A DNA stretch of 64,000 bases from Namhaeicola litoreus (lineage in GTDB: Bacteria; Bacteroidota; Bacteroidia; Flavobacteriales; Flavobacteriaceae), in assembly GCF_042679565.1 (NCBI RefSeq), contig NZ_JBHTMY010000004.1:62001-126000 (forward strand). Reading direction: 5' to 3'. How positions within the stretch are numbered: position 1 is the stretch's first letter; every line of letters begins with the position of its first letter. The translations under genes and the position numbers were made by a program. Positions 44,397-52,537 of the stretch are shown in pieces. The notes under the pieces were generated by a model that saw only the letters and a list, made by a program, of their open reading frames with translations, did no database searches and was not told the origin of the DNA.

Positions 44397-46088
44397 ATGA
44401 TTGTACTTGGTTTGAATTTTTATTATCACGATTCTACTGCCTGTATTGTAATTGATGGAAAGCTTGTTGCTGCCATTGAGGAAGAAAGGCTTAATCGAGA
44501 TAAACATACACAAGCTTTTCCATATTTGTCGATCGACAAATGTTTAGAGATCGCAGGTATTAATTATGGGGATATCGATCATATTGCAATCTCAATAAAA
44601 CCCTCACATAACTTAGACAAAAAAATAAAATATTACCTTGGAAGCAAAAGGCGGTGGGGACATTATTACAGGTGGGAAATTTTAAGAAATAAAGGCAAAA
44701 TAAAGGAGTTTAATGTTTGGTATGATAAAATATTTATTAATGGAGTAAAAGAACCGAAAGTTCATTTTATTCCACACCATTTATGTCATGCACCCGGAAC
44801 ATTTTTTGTTTCACCCTATGACAAGGCAGCTATCTTAGGCATAGATGGTTCCGGTGAATGGGCAACAAGTTGGATTGGCTATGGAGAGAACAATTCAATT
44901 GAAAAATTTGGCGAAAGTTTTTTTCCAAATTCTTTAGGCTCACTTTACGAAGCAGTTACACAATTTTGTGGCTTTAAACCCAATTATGATGAGGGAAAGA
45001 CCATGGGGCTCGCTCCTATGGGTAATCCTGATACTTATTTTAATGAAATAGCCTCTATTGTAAAAGTTACAAAAGAGGGGGATATAAAAATTGATTTAGA
45101 TCTTTTTCAATTTCAAGATTTTAAATGGAAAAATCTGCTATCTGAAAAGTTTTTTAAAAAATTTGGTGAAAGACGCGATAAAAATGGGCCTTTTGAACAA
45201 CGACATATGGATATGGCCGCTGCATTTCAAAAAGTTTTGGAGGAAAGAGTATTGGAAATGTGTGATATTCTTTATGAAAAGACCAAGACAAAATATCTTG
45301 TTATAGGTGGTGGCGTTTCATTGAATAGCGTCATGAATGGCAGAATCGTAAGAGAAAGTAAATTTGAAGATGTTTATGTAATGCCAGCAGCTGGAGATAA
45401 TGGTACCGCCATTGGAGCAGCCTATTATTTATACAATGGAATCTTAAATAAGCCCAGAGTATTTGTTCACGACAATCCTTACGTAGGGACGAGCTATACG
45501 AATGAGGAAATAAAGAAAGTGCTCAACGGAGCAAAACTTAAGCATGTCTATCACGAGGATATTTGCGAAGTTGCAGCAGATCTTTTGGCTAAGGGTAAAA
45601 TAATAGGTTGGTTTCAAGGTGCTATGGAAATAGGTCCAAGGGCTTTAGGAAATAGAAGTATTCTAGCAAATCCAGCTTTTCCTGATATGAAAGACAAGAT
45701 TAATTCAGAAGTTAAATTTAGAGAAGCTTATCGACCCTTTGCACCGTCTGCCACAGTAGAATCTTATCAAGATTATTTTGATTTGGAAGTTGAGGCTCCA
45801 TTTATGCTTAAGGTTTGTCCTGTTAAAGAGGATAAGAAGACGGTTATACCCGCTGTGACTCATGTCGATGGATCAGCAAGACTTCAAACGGTAAGAAAGG
45901 AAATAAACCCAAGATATCATGAGTTGATTACTGCGCTCGGCAAAAGGACTGGAGTTCCAGTGGTCTTAAATACTAGTTTTAATATTCAAGGAGAACCGGT
46001 TGTAGAATCTCCGGTGCATGCTATTAGGTGTTTCTATTCAAATGGATTAGATGCTTTGGTACTCGGAAATTATTTATTAACAAAATAA
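44397..46088 (+). CDS. Carbamoyltransferase of the NodU/CmcH family
   Basis: This 563-residue enzyme transfers a carbamoyl group from carbamoyl phosphate, through ATP-activated carbamoyl-adenylate, to a hydroxyl of a sugar or antibiotic. The N-terminal ASKHA domain has GLNFYYHDSTACIV and AAIEEERLNRDKHTQ, with HHLCHAPGTFFVSP and LGIDGSGEW later. The C-terminal domain has MEIGPRALGNRSILANP and REAYRPFAPS, the family hallmarks. It lies between an initiating sugar transferase and manA, so O-carbamoylation of the polysaccharide is the likely role. That target is inferred. Confidence 0.88.
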   Translation: MIVLGLNFYYHDSTACIVIDGKLVAAIEEERLNRDKHTQAFPYLSIDKCLEIAGINYGDIDHIAISIKPSHNLDKKIKYYLGSKRRWGHYYRWEILRNKGKIKEFNVWYDKIFINGVKEPKVHFIPHHLCHAPGTFFVSPYDKAAILGIDGSGEWATSWIGYGENNSIEKFGESFFPNSLGSLYEAVTQFCGFKPNYDEGKTMGLAPMGNPDTYFNEIASIVKVTKEGDIKIDLDLFQFQDFKWKNLLSEKFFKKFGERRDKNGPFEQRHMDMAAAFQKVLEERVLEMCDILYEKTKTKYLVIGGGVSLNSVMNGRIVRESKFEDVYVMPAAGDNGTAIGAAYYLYNGILNKPRVFVHDNPYVGTSYTNEEIKKVLNGAKLKHVYHEDICEVAADLLAKGKIIGWFQGAMEIGPRALGNRSILANPAFPDMKDKINSEVKFREAYRPFAPSATVESYQDYFDLEVEAPFMLKVCPVKEDKKTVIPAVTHVDGSARLQTVRKEINPRYHELITALGKRTGVPVVLNTSFNIQGEPVVESPVHAIRCFYSNGLDALVLGNYLLTK

Positions 46089-46177
46089 GAATACTTTACA
46101 TGGAGTTTTTATCCAACTTTACATATCCATTAGGATAAGTGAATTTTTGGGCTGCACATCACTTTTTTAAGTACGTT

Positions 46178-46470
46178 TTAAAGAGATACTTCTATGATGG
46201 TAGTTTTATGGGTGAAATCGAGATATTTTGAATTTTAGCAGTAATTAAAATGGTTTCTCCTGCTGTAACTTCTATATTTTCGTCTGAATCTACTATGTCA
46301 AATATACCTTCCACGCAGGTTAAAATATCAAAGGAATCCAGATTGGTATAGTTAAAACTCCTACTTTTTGTTAGGGTATCAAAATTGGTTTTGGAGAATT
46401 TACCAATTTGTTTTTGAGATTTTTTTTGGAATAATCTTTTGTATCGCTATCTACTAATGAAGAATGGAGG
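46178..46470 (-). pseudogene. Decayed duplicate of the 3' end of manA
   Basis: The minus strand encodes a recognisable copy of the ManA C-terminus: TLTKSRSFNYTNLDSFDILT and then CVEGIFDI, against TLTKNRSFDYTNLDSFVILI and CVEGTFEI in the intact gene. It has no start, is truncated at the 5' side, and carries a frameshift or early stop just before the ending (IIEVSL, compared with IIEVTL). The intact gene lies 1.1 kb to the right in the same orientation. Confidence 0.85.
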
Positions 46471-46529
46471 TTTTCTAGTACACATTCTCGATAACGTTTC
46501 TTCTATCTATTTTGTAATGCTCTATAAAA

Positions 46530-46559
46530 TTGGTTTTTAAAAAATAATAATTATATTTA
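46530..46559 (+). promoter_or_regulatory. Putative Bacteroidota-type promoter of the lipoprotein gene
   Basis: TTG (46530-46532), a 19-bp spacer and TATATTTA (46552-46559, five of six fixed bases of TAnnTTTG) lie 40 bp before the ATG. Confidence 0.45.
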
Positions 46560-46599
46560 CTATTAGTAATTGTTTATTAACCCCTTAAAAATTATTGTT

Positions 46600-47220
46600 A
46601 TGAAACCCCTCAAAATTATTGCTGGACTAAGCATCATAGCTTTGTTTAGCGCATGTGAATCAGATTCGTTGGACCTAAGTGAATCTAAAAACCAAGAATT
46701 GTTGAATAAAAAAGAATCGTTAAAAACTGAATCTGCAGACGTTAATGGCTGCGAAACAGCATTTGCCAAATTTATCGACATTTGTGAGTTTGATGGTTAT
46801 GTATTCGCTTCCAATAGCAATAGTAATCCAGAAGGCTATCCAACACTTGACTTGTCTCCAGGAAGATGGGGATGGGCTGCAAATATTGCCCCCGGTTGGT
46901 GGCAAGAAAAATTTGAGCTTTGGGCAGGTGCAGGTAAAAATGACACAAGCAAAGGTGTTCATGTAGGAAATGTTATCGTGAGAAGTGTTAGTGCGACTGG
47001 TCTTTTAAGAGTGACGTATAACATATTTCCTGATTATACTATGTCCGAATTACATATTTATGCGAATGATTTAAAACCAACAACAATTGCCCCAGGTCAA
47101 TTTGGTTTTACCAAAGTATTTAGTCCTGGAACAGATTCTTTTACGTATGATTTTAACGTAAAAGATACTGATGGCGATGGTGTCTGGGTAATCGCACATG
47201 CGGTAATATGTTCAAATTAG
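46600..47220 (+). CDS. Lipoprotein of unknown function
   Basis: This 206-residue protein has a lipoprotein signal peptide (IIALFSAC, Cys19). It is followed by a Ser/Glu/Lys-rich linker and a beta-rich domain (about residues 50-206) with SPGRWGWAANIAPGWWQEKF, ELWAGAGKNDTSKGVHVG and a final DTDGDGVWVIAHAV. Similar RWGW and AGAG blocks occur in surface proteins of Bacteroidota, but I cannot name the family. The ATG at 46600 is preferred to 46570 because it gives a clean signal peptide. It sits between manA and the decayed manA copy and has its own promoter and terminator. Probably a cell-surface protein. Confidence 0.72.
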   Translation: MKPLKIIAGLSIIALFSACESDSLDLSESKNQELLNKKESLKTESADVNGCETAFAKFIDICEFDGYVFASNSNSNPEGYPTLDLSPGRWGWAANIAPGWWQEKFELWAGAGKNDTSKGVHVGNVIVRSVSATGLLRVTYNIFPDYTMSELHIYANDLKPTTIAPGQFGFTKVFSPGTDSFTYDFNVKDTDGDGVWVIAHAVICSN

Positions 47221-47248
47221 AGATTGAAATAGTCACAAATTTTTATAA

Positions 47249-47278
47249 AAAAAACCGGGAATAACCCGGTTTTTTTTG
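47249..47278. terminator. Terminator between the lipoprotein gene and manA
   Basis: AAAAACCGGG-5 nt-CCCGGTTTTT followed by T residues lies 30 bp after the lipoprotein gene. The A run on the left lets it also serve the convergent manA. Confidence 0.88.
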
Positions 47279-47318
47279 TTCTTAAATTTATGAAGATTTA
47301 AAAGGTAGATAAACTGTT

Positions 47319-48293
47319 TTACAAGGTAACTTCTATGATAGATGTGTTAGTTGTTAAAAGGGATATTTTCGCAATGTTGGCAGGAATTAAAATGGTTTCT
47401 CCCGCTATAACTTTTATATTTTTGTTTAACTCTAGTATTTCAAATGTACCTTCCACGCAGATTAAAATAACAAAAGAGTCCAGATTAGTATAGTCAAAAC
47501 TTCTATTTTTTGTTAGGGTATAAAAATTGGTTTTAAAATATTTAGAATTTACTAATTCGTTTTTAAAATCTCTTTTTTTCGTATATGATGTTTTGTAACT
47601 ATTAATTACGGAGAAATCGATAGCGTCTATTGCTTCTGAAGTATGTAATTGTCTTTTTTTACCAGTTTTTGTATCAACTCTATTATAGTCGTAAATACGA
47701 TAGGTTATATCTGAGGTTTGTTGTATTTCTGCCAATAGAATTCCTGCACCAATGGCATGTACTCTTCCTGTTGGGATATAATATGTGTCTCCTTTTTTTG
47801 GATTCTCTATATGAAGTAGGTCAAGTATTTTATCCTCTTTTAAGACTTTTTGGTATTCTTCTATATTTGTTTCTTTCTCAAAACCCACAATAATTTCAGC
47901 ATCTTTTTCGGCATCCATGATATACCACATTTCATTTTTTCCAAATGAATTATGACGTTCTTTTGCCAATTCATCGCTTGGGTGAACTTGAATGGATAGT
48001 GGGGTTTTGGCATCAATAAATTTGATCAACAAGGGGAATTCAGTACCAAACCTTTCATATACTTTTTTGCCCACCAAATCTCCTTTAAATGTATTAATTA
48101 AATCACGAATGGTTCTACCTTTCAACGGTCCATTCGAAACGAGAGTTTGATTTTCAGAAACATCAGAAATCTCCCAGGATTCACCGATATGATCAGTGGA
48201 GATATTTTTGTTTAAAAAAGTTTTCAATTTATTGCCACCCCAAATGCGGTATTGAAAAATTGGGTCAAATTTTAAGGGATACAAATTCATCAT
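47319..48293 (-). CDS. manA: Mannose-6-phosphate isomerase, class I
   Basis: This 324-residue zinc enzyme interconverts fructose 6-phosphate and mannose 6-phosphate, feeding GDP-mannose and GDP-fucose synthesis. It opens LYPLKFDPIFQYRIWGGNKL. The metal-site blocks SIQVHPSDELA and NEMWYIMDAE and the conserved GRVHAIGAGILLAEIQQTSD are present. Two adjacent ATG codons can start it. It follows cysN by 68 bp, behind a terminator. The C-terminal part is duplicated as a pseudogene fragment at 46.2 kb. Its place beside the glycan cluster suggests supply of mannose-type precursors. Confidence 0.92.
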   Translation of the reverse strand: MMNLYPLKFDPIFQYRIWGGNKLKTFLNKNISTDHIGESWEISDVSENQTLVSNGPLKGRTIRDLINTFKGDLVGKKVYERFGTEFPLLIKFIDAKTPLSIQVHPSDELAKERHNSFGKNEMWYIMDAEKDAEIIVGFEKETNIEEYQKVLKEDKILDLLHIENPKKGDTYYIPTGRVHAIGAGILLAEIQQTSDITYRIYDYNRVDTKTGKKRQLHTSEAIDAIDFSVINSYKTSYTKKRDFKNELVNSKYFKTNFYTLTKNRSFDYTNLDSFVILICVEGTFEILELNKNIKVIAGETILIPANIAKISLLTTNTSIIEVTL

Positions 48294-48312
48294 TTATATT
48301 TTATTTAAAATT

Positions 48313-48340
48313 AAAAAACCCCGCAACAAATACGAGGTTT
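48313..48340 (-). terminator. Terminator after cysN
   Basis: On the minus strand AAACCTCG-9 nt-CGGGGTTT (one G-U pair) runs into a T-rich stretch, 22 bp past the cysN stop. Confidence 0.7.
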
Positions 48341-48361
48341 AGTCTTAATTCTTGAAATTAA

Positions 48362-49618
48362 TTAGTATAACATGCCGGCCGCAACCGTCTCGTTTGTTGC
48401 TTCATCTATCAGAATAAAGCTACCTGTTCTTCTGTTTTTCGCATATTCATCCATCATAATTGGTGCCGTGGTCCTTAGTTTTACCTTACAAATATCGTTC
48501 ATGTTGATTTGCTTGTCGTCATCAATTCGTTTCAAGGTGTCAATATTCACTTTATATTCTATTTCTTTGATCATGGCTTTAGGCTCATTAGAAGTATGCT
48601 TTAAGGTGTATTTTGCTCTGTCTCTTGCAGGATTTTCGTTGAACCAGCAGATCATGGCTGAGAGATCCTGTGTCATTTCAGGAATATTATTGGTTTTAAC
48701 AATCATATCACCACGACTTATATCGATATCATCTTCCAAAGCGATCACCGTACTCATTCCGTCGAAAGCAGAGTCTTCAAATTTATCATAGTTATTAATG
48801 GATTTAATTTTTGAAGTAAAACCTGATGGAAGTACTTTTATAGGATCACCAACTCTAAAAATTCCTCCAGCGACGGTTCCTGCATATCCTCTAAAATCTC
48901 TAAACTCATTATCTTGAGGTCTTATAACGGTCTGAACGGGGAAACGTGCGTCGATCATATTGTTATCACTTGTAATGTGAATAGTCTCTAGGGTGTGCAG
49001 CAAAGGTGCATTCTGATACCAATCCATATTTGTTGAACGGTGCACTACGTTGTCTCCAAGAAGTGCACTTATAGGAATATAGCGCACATCCTTAATTGCC
49101 ATTTTCGAAGACATCTCTTCATATTGCGTTACGATATTGTTAAAAACATCTTCTTTAAAATCGACCAAATCCATTTTATTGACACAAACAATGACGTGAG
49201 AAATTTGTAAAAGAGAAGCTATATAACTATGTCTTTTTGTTTGCTCAATTACTCCTTTTCTAGCATCAATCAAAACTAAAGCCACATTGGCTGTTGATGC
49301 ACCTGTAACCATATTTCTGGTATATTGGATGTGCCCAGGAGTATCAGCAATGATAAATTTTCTTTTGGGGGTTGTAAAATAGCGATAGGCCACATCAATA
49401 GTGATACCCTGTTCTCGTTCATCTCTAAGACCATCTGTAAACAAGGCAAGATCGATGGTTTCCATTCCTCTTTTTCTACTTGTATTTTCGATAGATGCAA
49501 TTTGATCTTCAAAAATCGATTTAGAATCGTACAACAAACGTCCGATTAAGGTGCTTTTACCGTCATCAACGCTACCTGCCGTTGTAAATCTTAATAATTG
49601 GTTATTTGTAATTTCCAT
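48362..49618 (-). CDS. cysN: Sulfate adenylyltransferase subunit 1 (GTPase)
   Basis: CysN (418 residues) is the regulatory GTPase of ATP sulfurylase, using GTP hydrolysis to drive APS formation by CysD. The P-loop GSVDDGKSTLIGRLLYDSK (residues 15-33), REQGITIDVAYRYF, DTPGHIQYTRNM and CVNKMDLVDF are intact. Two beta-barrel domains related to EF-Tu follow. It is not fused to an APS kinase; a separate cysC is in the operon. It starts 9 bp after cysD. Confidence 0.96.
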   Translation of the reverse strand: MEITNNQLLRFTTAGSVDDGKSTLIGRLLYDSKSIFEDQIASIENTSRKRGMETIDLALFTDGLRDEREQGITIDVAYRYFTTPKRKFIIADTPGHIQYTRNMVTGASTANVALVLIDARKGVIEQTKRHSYIASLLQISHVIVCVNKMDLVDFKEDVFNNIVTQYEEMSSKMAIKDVRYIPISALLGDNVVHRSTNMDWYQNAPLLHTLETIHITSDNNMIDARFPVQTVIRPQDNEFRDFRGYAGTVAGGIFRVGDPIKVLPSGFTSKIKSINNYDKFEDSAFDGMSTVIALEDDIDISRGDMIVKTNNIPEMTQDLSAMICWFNENPARDRAKYTLKHTSNEPKAMIKEIEYKVNIDTLKRIDDDKQINMNDICKVKLRTTAPIMMDEYAKNRRTGSFILIDEATNETVAAGMLY

Positions 49619-49627
49619 AGTGATTTC

Positions 49628-50533
49628 TTAAAAATATCCTTGTTTTTTTCTGTCTTCCATTGATGTCTCAGATCTTTTGTCATCTGCTCTATTTCCTCTT
49701 TCGGTTTCTCTCATAGCTGCAACCTCTTCAACAATTTTAGCTAAAGTGTCTGCTTCGCTTTCTATACCTCCAGTAATGGTAATATCACCTAAAGTTCTAA
49801 ATCGAATTTTTTTAGTGTGAATTTCCTCTCCTTCCTGTTTTACCAAATACTCTGACACTGGAATCCAACTCCCATTTCTTTTTACTACTTGTCTTTCATG
49901 AGCAAAATACAAAGAAGGAATGGCAATATTTTCTTGTTTAATATAATTCCAAACATCCATTTCTGTCCAATTACTAATTGGAAAAGCTCTAAAATGCTCA
50001 CCCATATGCATTTTACCGTTGAACAAATTCCATAATTCAGGACGTTGGTTTTTAGGAGCCCATTGGCCAAAATCATCTCGATGCGAGAAAAAACGTTCTT
50101 TCGCCCTGGCTTTTTCTTCATCTCTTCTACCACCACCAATCGCACAATCCACTTTGTACGATTCTATAGCATCTAATAGCGTAGTGATTTGTAATTCGTT
50201 CCGCGAAGCGTTTTTACCAGTCTCTTCTATTACTCTTTTATTATTTATCGCTTCCTGCACGGACCCTACTAATAGCTGAGTCCCTAGGGTTGATACTAGG
50301 TCGTCTCTGAATTTCATAGTCTCAGGGAAATTATGTCCTGTGTCTATATGTAATAGGGGAAATGGCACTTTACCTGGGTAAAAAGCTTTTTTTGCTAAAT
50401 GTGTTAAGACAATTGAATCTTTTCCCCCAGAAAACAGGATCACGGGATTTTCGAATTGAGCATAAACTTCGCGCAAAACAAAAACGGCTTCCGCTTCTAA
50501 TTCTTCTAGATAATTTAAATAAAATTTATTCAT
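49628..50533 (-). CDS. cysD: Sulfate adenylyltransferase subunit 2
   Basis: CysD (301 residues) is the catalytic half of ATP sulfurylase: sulfate + ATP gives APS + PPi. The PP-loop is FSGGKDSIVLTHLA (about 34-47). The conserved block GGGRRDEEKARAKERFFSHR and the C-terminal TSMEDRKKQGYF are present. Its start overlaps the cysC stop by 8 bp, so the two are translationally linked. Confidence 0.96.
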   Translation of the reverse strand: MNKFYLNYLEELEAEAVFVLREVYAQFENPVILFSGGKDSIVLTHLAKKAFYPGKVPFPLLHIDTGHNFPETMKFRDDLVSTLGTQLLVGSVQEAINNKRVIEETGKNASRNELQITTLLDAIESYKVDCAIGGGRRDEEKARAKERFFSHRDDFGQWAPKNQRPELWNLFNGKMHMGEHFRAFPISNWTEMDVWNYIKQENIAIPSLYFAHERQVVKRNGSWIPVSEYLVKQEGEEIHTKKIRFRTLGDITITGGIESEADTLAKIVEEVAAMRETERGNRADDKRSETSMEDRKKQGYF

Positions 50534-51122
50534 GATTAATTTTTTGCTTGATTAAACTGTACACTTGCTCGACTGCCTCATCTATAGTCAAATGGTCTGT
50601 AACAATTGTAAGGGCCGCATGATCTGGAATTTCATAAGGTGCATTGATACCTGTAAAATCCTTAATTTCTCCGTTACGAGCCTTTTTATATAAACCTTTG
50701 ACATCCCTTTTTTCACATTCTTCTATAGATGTGTCGACAAAAATTTCAACAAAGTTATTTTTTCCAACGATATTTTCTATTAATTTCCTATCTTTTTTGT
50801 AGGGTGATACAAATGCACCCAAGGTTATGAGTCCAGCATCGACCATTAATTTGCCAATTTCTGCAATTCTCCTAATGTTTTCTGCACGATCCTCCGGCGA
50901 GAAAGTTAAATCACTGTTGATTCCTTTTCTAATATTGTCGCCATCCAAAGAGTAGGTCTTTAAACCTTCTTCATGAAGTCTTTTTTCCAAAGCATTGGCT
51001 ATCGTGGACTTTCCCGACCCAGATAAACCAGTGAACCATATCAAAAAGGAGGGATGTTTATTTAATTTATTTCTGGAGGTTTTATCGACCAGATACTCGT
51101 GTTTAATTATATTTTCTTTCAT
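50526..51122 (-). CDS. cysC: Adenylyl-sulfate (APS) kinase
   Basis: CysC (198 residues) phosphorylates APS to PAPS, the donor for sulfotransferases. It has the P-loop TGLSGSGKSTIANALEKRL (about 31-49), SLDGDNIRKGINSDLTFSPE, NIRRIAEIGKLM and FVSPYKKDR. It overlaps cysD by 8 bp and follows the DUF2061 gene by 5 bp. Because four sulfotransferase genes lie upstream, PAPS here is more likely meant for sulfation than for cysteine synthesis (inference). Confidence 0.96.
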   Translation of the reverse strand: MKENIIKHEYLVDKTSRNKLNKHPSFLIWFTGLSGSGKSTIANALEKRLHEEGLKTYSLDGDNIRKGINSDLTFSPEDRAENIRRIAEIGKLMVDAGLITLGAFVSPYKKDRKLIENIVGKNNFVEIFVDTSIEECEKRDVKGLYKKARNGEIKDFTGINAPYEIPDHAALTIVTDHLTIDEAVEQVYSLIKQKINHE

Positions 51123-51127
51123 TCTAT

Positions 51128-51553
51128 TTAATGTTTCCTGTCTGGCAATCCCAGGTTAATGTGGTACCAAAATCTTTCGTGAAAGTAATAAAGTAACATT
51201 TTAGTAATAACTTCTGCTAGTCCAATTTTGAGACCAGTTAGTGGGTTGCCGGATATAACCCAAGATAAAATCATAGTATCTAATGTGCCAACAACTCTCC
51301 ATGTGATCGTTTTACCGATATGTCTTTTCCGACTTTCAAGTGTTTTACCATCTTTGGATAAGTTTATTTTAAACCAAATACGTTCATGAAAATAATACAA
51401 CAGCATTTTTGTCAAAACTTCTGCTGATCCAATTTTAACACCGAGCCAAGGATCTCCTGTAATTATCCAAGACAATAAAATGGTGTCTAAAGTGGCAACA
51501 AATCTCCATGAGAATGTTTTTGCTATATGTCGGAGTTTTGTATTGTCTTTCAT
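51128..51553 (-). CDS. Tandem DUF2061 membrane protein
   Basis: This 141-residue protein is an internal duplication of about 55-residue units. HIAKTFSWRFVATLDTILLS (8-27) and HIGKTITWRVVGTLDTMILS (80-99) are each followed by KIG(S/L)AEV(L/I)TKMLLYYFHER. Each unit has one or two hydrophobic segments, so it is probably an inner-membrane protein. It lies between cysQ (4-bp overlap) and cysC (5-bp gap). The DUF2061 family is of unknown function and is often found with sulfate-activation genes; a role in sulfate or PAPS handling is plausible but unproven. Confidence 0.85.
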   Translation of the reverse strand: MKDNTKLRHIAKTFSWRFVATLDTILLSWIITGDPWLGVKIGSAEVLTKMLLYYFHERIWFKINLSKDGKTLESRKRHIGKTITWRVVGTLDTMILSWVISGNPLTGLKIGLAEVITKMLLYYFHERFWYHINLGLPDRKH

Positions 51554-52344
51554 TTAGAAACTAAAAAGCCTGGATTTAACAGATTCTCTTTATTATACAA
51601 CAGAGTTTCTTTTGTCTGTTGCGAAATAACTTTTAATCCAACTGCCTCACAAATAGCTTGGCCGGCAGCGGTATCCCATTCCATAGTAGGAGCGAAGCGC
51701 GGATAAATATCAGCTTCACCTTCTGCTATCAGGCAAAATTTGAGTGAACTCCCTTTAGAAACAATATCGACATTTACCCCTTCTTTTTTGAAAGACTCTA
51801 CAAAAGAAAGCGTTTCGTCATTCATATGAGAACGGCTTCCTACAATAATTTTATTCTTTGGGTTTGGGTTTCTCGGGCTTATTTCTAATGCCTCTTTTAG
51901 AATTTTTTCAATATTGATATGATCTAAATCAACCGTCGCTTTAAATGATTTATGAGCCCGTACATCTCCAAAATATAAGACTTTTTGATCCGGAACAAAA
52001 ATGACTCCAAACAAGGGTTTGCCATTTTCGACTAAGGCAATATTGACGGTGAATTCACCATTTCGTTTTACAAACTCTTTTGTTCCATCCAATGGGTCAA
52101 CAATCCAGCATTTCGACCAAGATTTTCTTTGTTGGAAATCAATTTGTTTATTTTCTTCACTAATAATGGGAATATTGGTTTTTAGTAGATATTTATTGAT
52201 CACTGCGTTTGCATTTTCATCGGCAATCGTTAAGGGAGAATTGTCTTCTTTAAATTCTACCTCAAAATCATTTTTATATATTTTCAATATTTCTTTGCCT
52301 CCATCAATAGAAGCCATTATTGCAGTTCTTAAATTGTCGTTCAT
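51550..52344 (-). CDS. cysQ: 3'(2'),5'-bisphosphate nucleotidase
   Basis: CysQ (264 residues) hydrolyses PAP, the inhibitory by-product of PAPS-dependent sulfation, to AMP and phosphate. The lithium-sensitive phosphatase motifs are visible: IISEENKQ, WIVDPLDGTKEFVKRNGEF with the metal-binding Asp residues, and the C-terminal MEWDTAAGQAICEAVG. It is the first gene of the sulfate-activation operon, 193 bp after the wzc stop. Confidence 0.93.
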   Translation of the reverse strand: MNDNLRTAIMASIDGGKEILKIYKNDFEVEFKEDNSPLTIADENANAVINKYLLKTNIPIISEENKQIDFQQRKSWSKCWIVDPLDGTKEFVKRNGEFTVNIALVENGKPLFGVIFVPDQKVLYFGDVRAHKSFKATVDLDHINIEKILKEALEISPRNPNPKNKIIVGSRSHMNDETLSFVESFKKEGVNVDIVSKGSSLKFCLIAEGEADIYPRFAPTMEWDTAAGQAICEAVGLKVISQQTKETLLYNKENLLNPGFLVSK

Positions 52345-52499
52345 GAATTTAGTTTGGTAAAAGTTATTGTTTTAGTTGATTTTTATTATAAACCAGAAAT
52401 AGTCTGCTATAATAATGGAACAGTAATCTATTTTCGTTAAGGGTTGATAATCGATATATCTTTTAAACAGGCTAAAATAAAGGATTCATTATCAAAAAA

Positions 52500-52507
52500 C
52501 AAAAATA
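52500..52507 (-). promoter_or_regulatory. Possible -7 box ahead of the cys operon
   Basis: On the minus strand TATTTTTG matches TAnnTTTG exactly, in the 193-bp gap between wzc and cysQ. No good TTG lies 19-21 bp upstream and the leader would be about 150 nt, so this is weak. Confidence 0.25.
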
Positions 52508-52537
52508 TATATTTGAAACGATATAAATCAGTCTTTA

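Noticed and set aside
48372..48791. 139-codon frame antisense to cysN
   Set aside because: A shadow of cysN codons; hydrophobic composition comes from the opposite strand, and no promoter or start context is seen.
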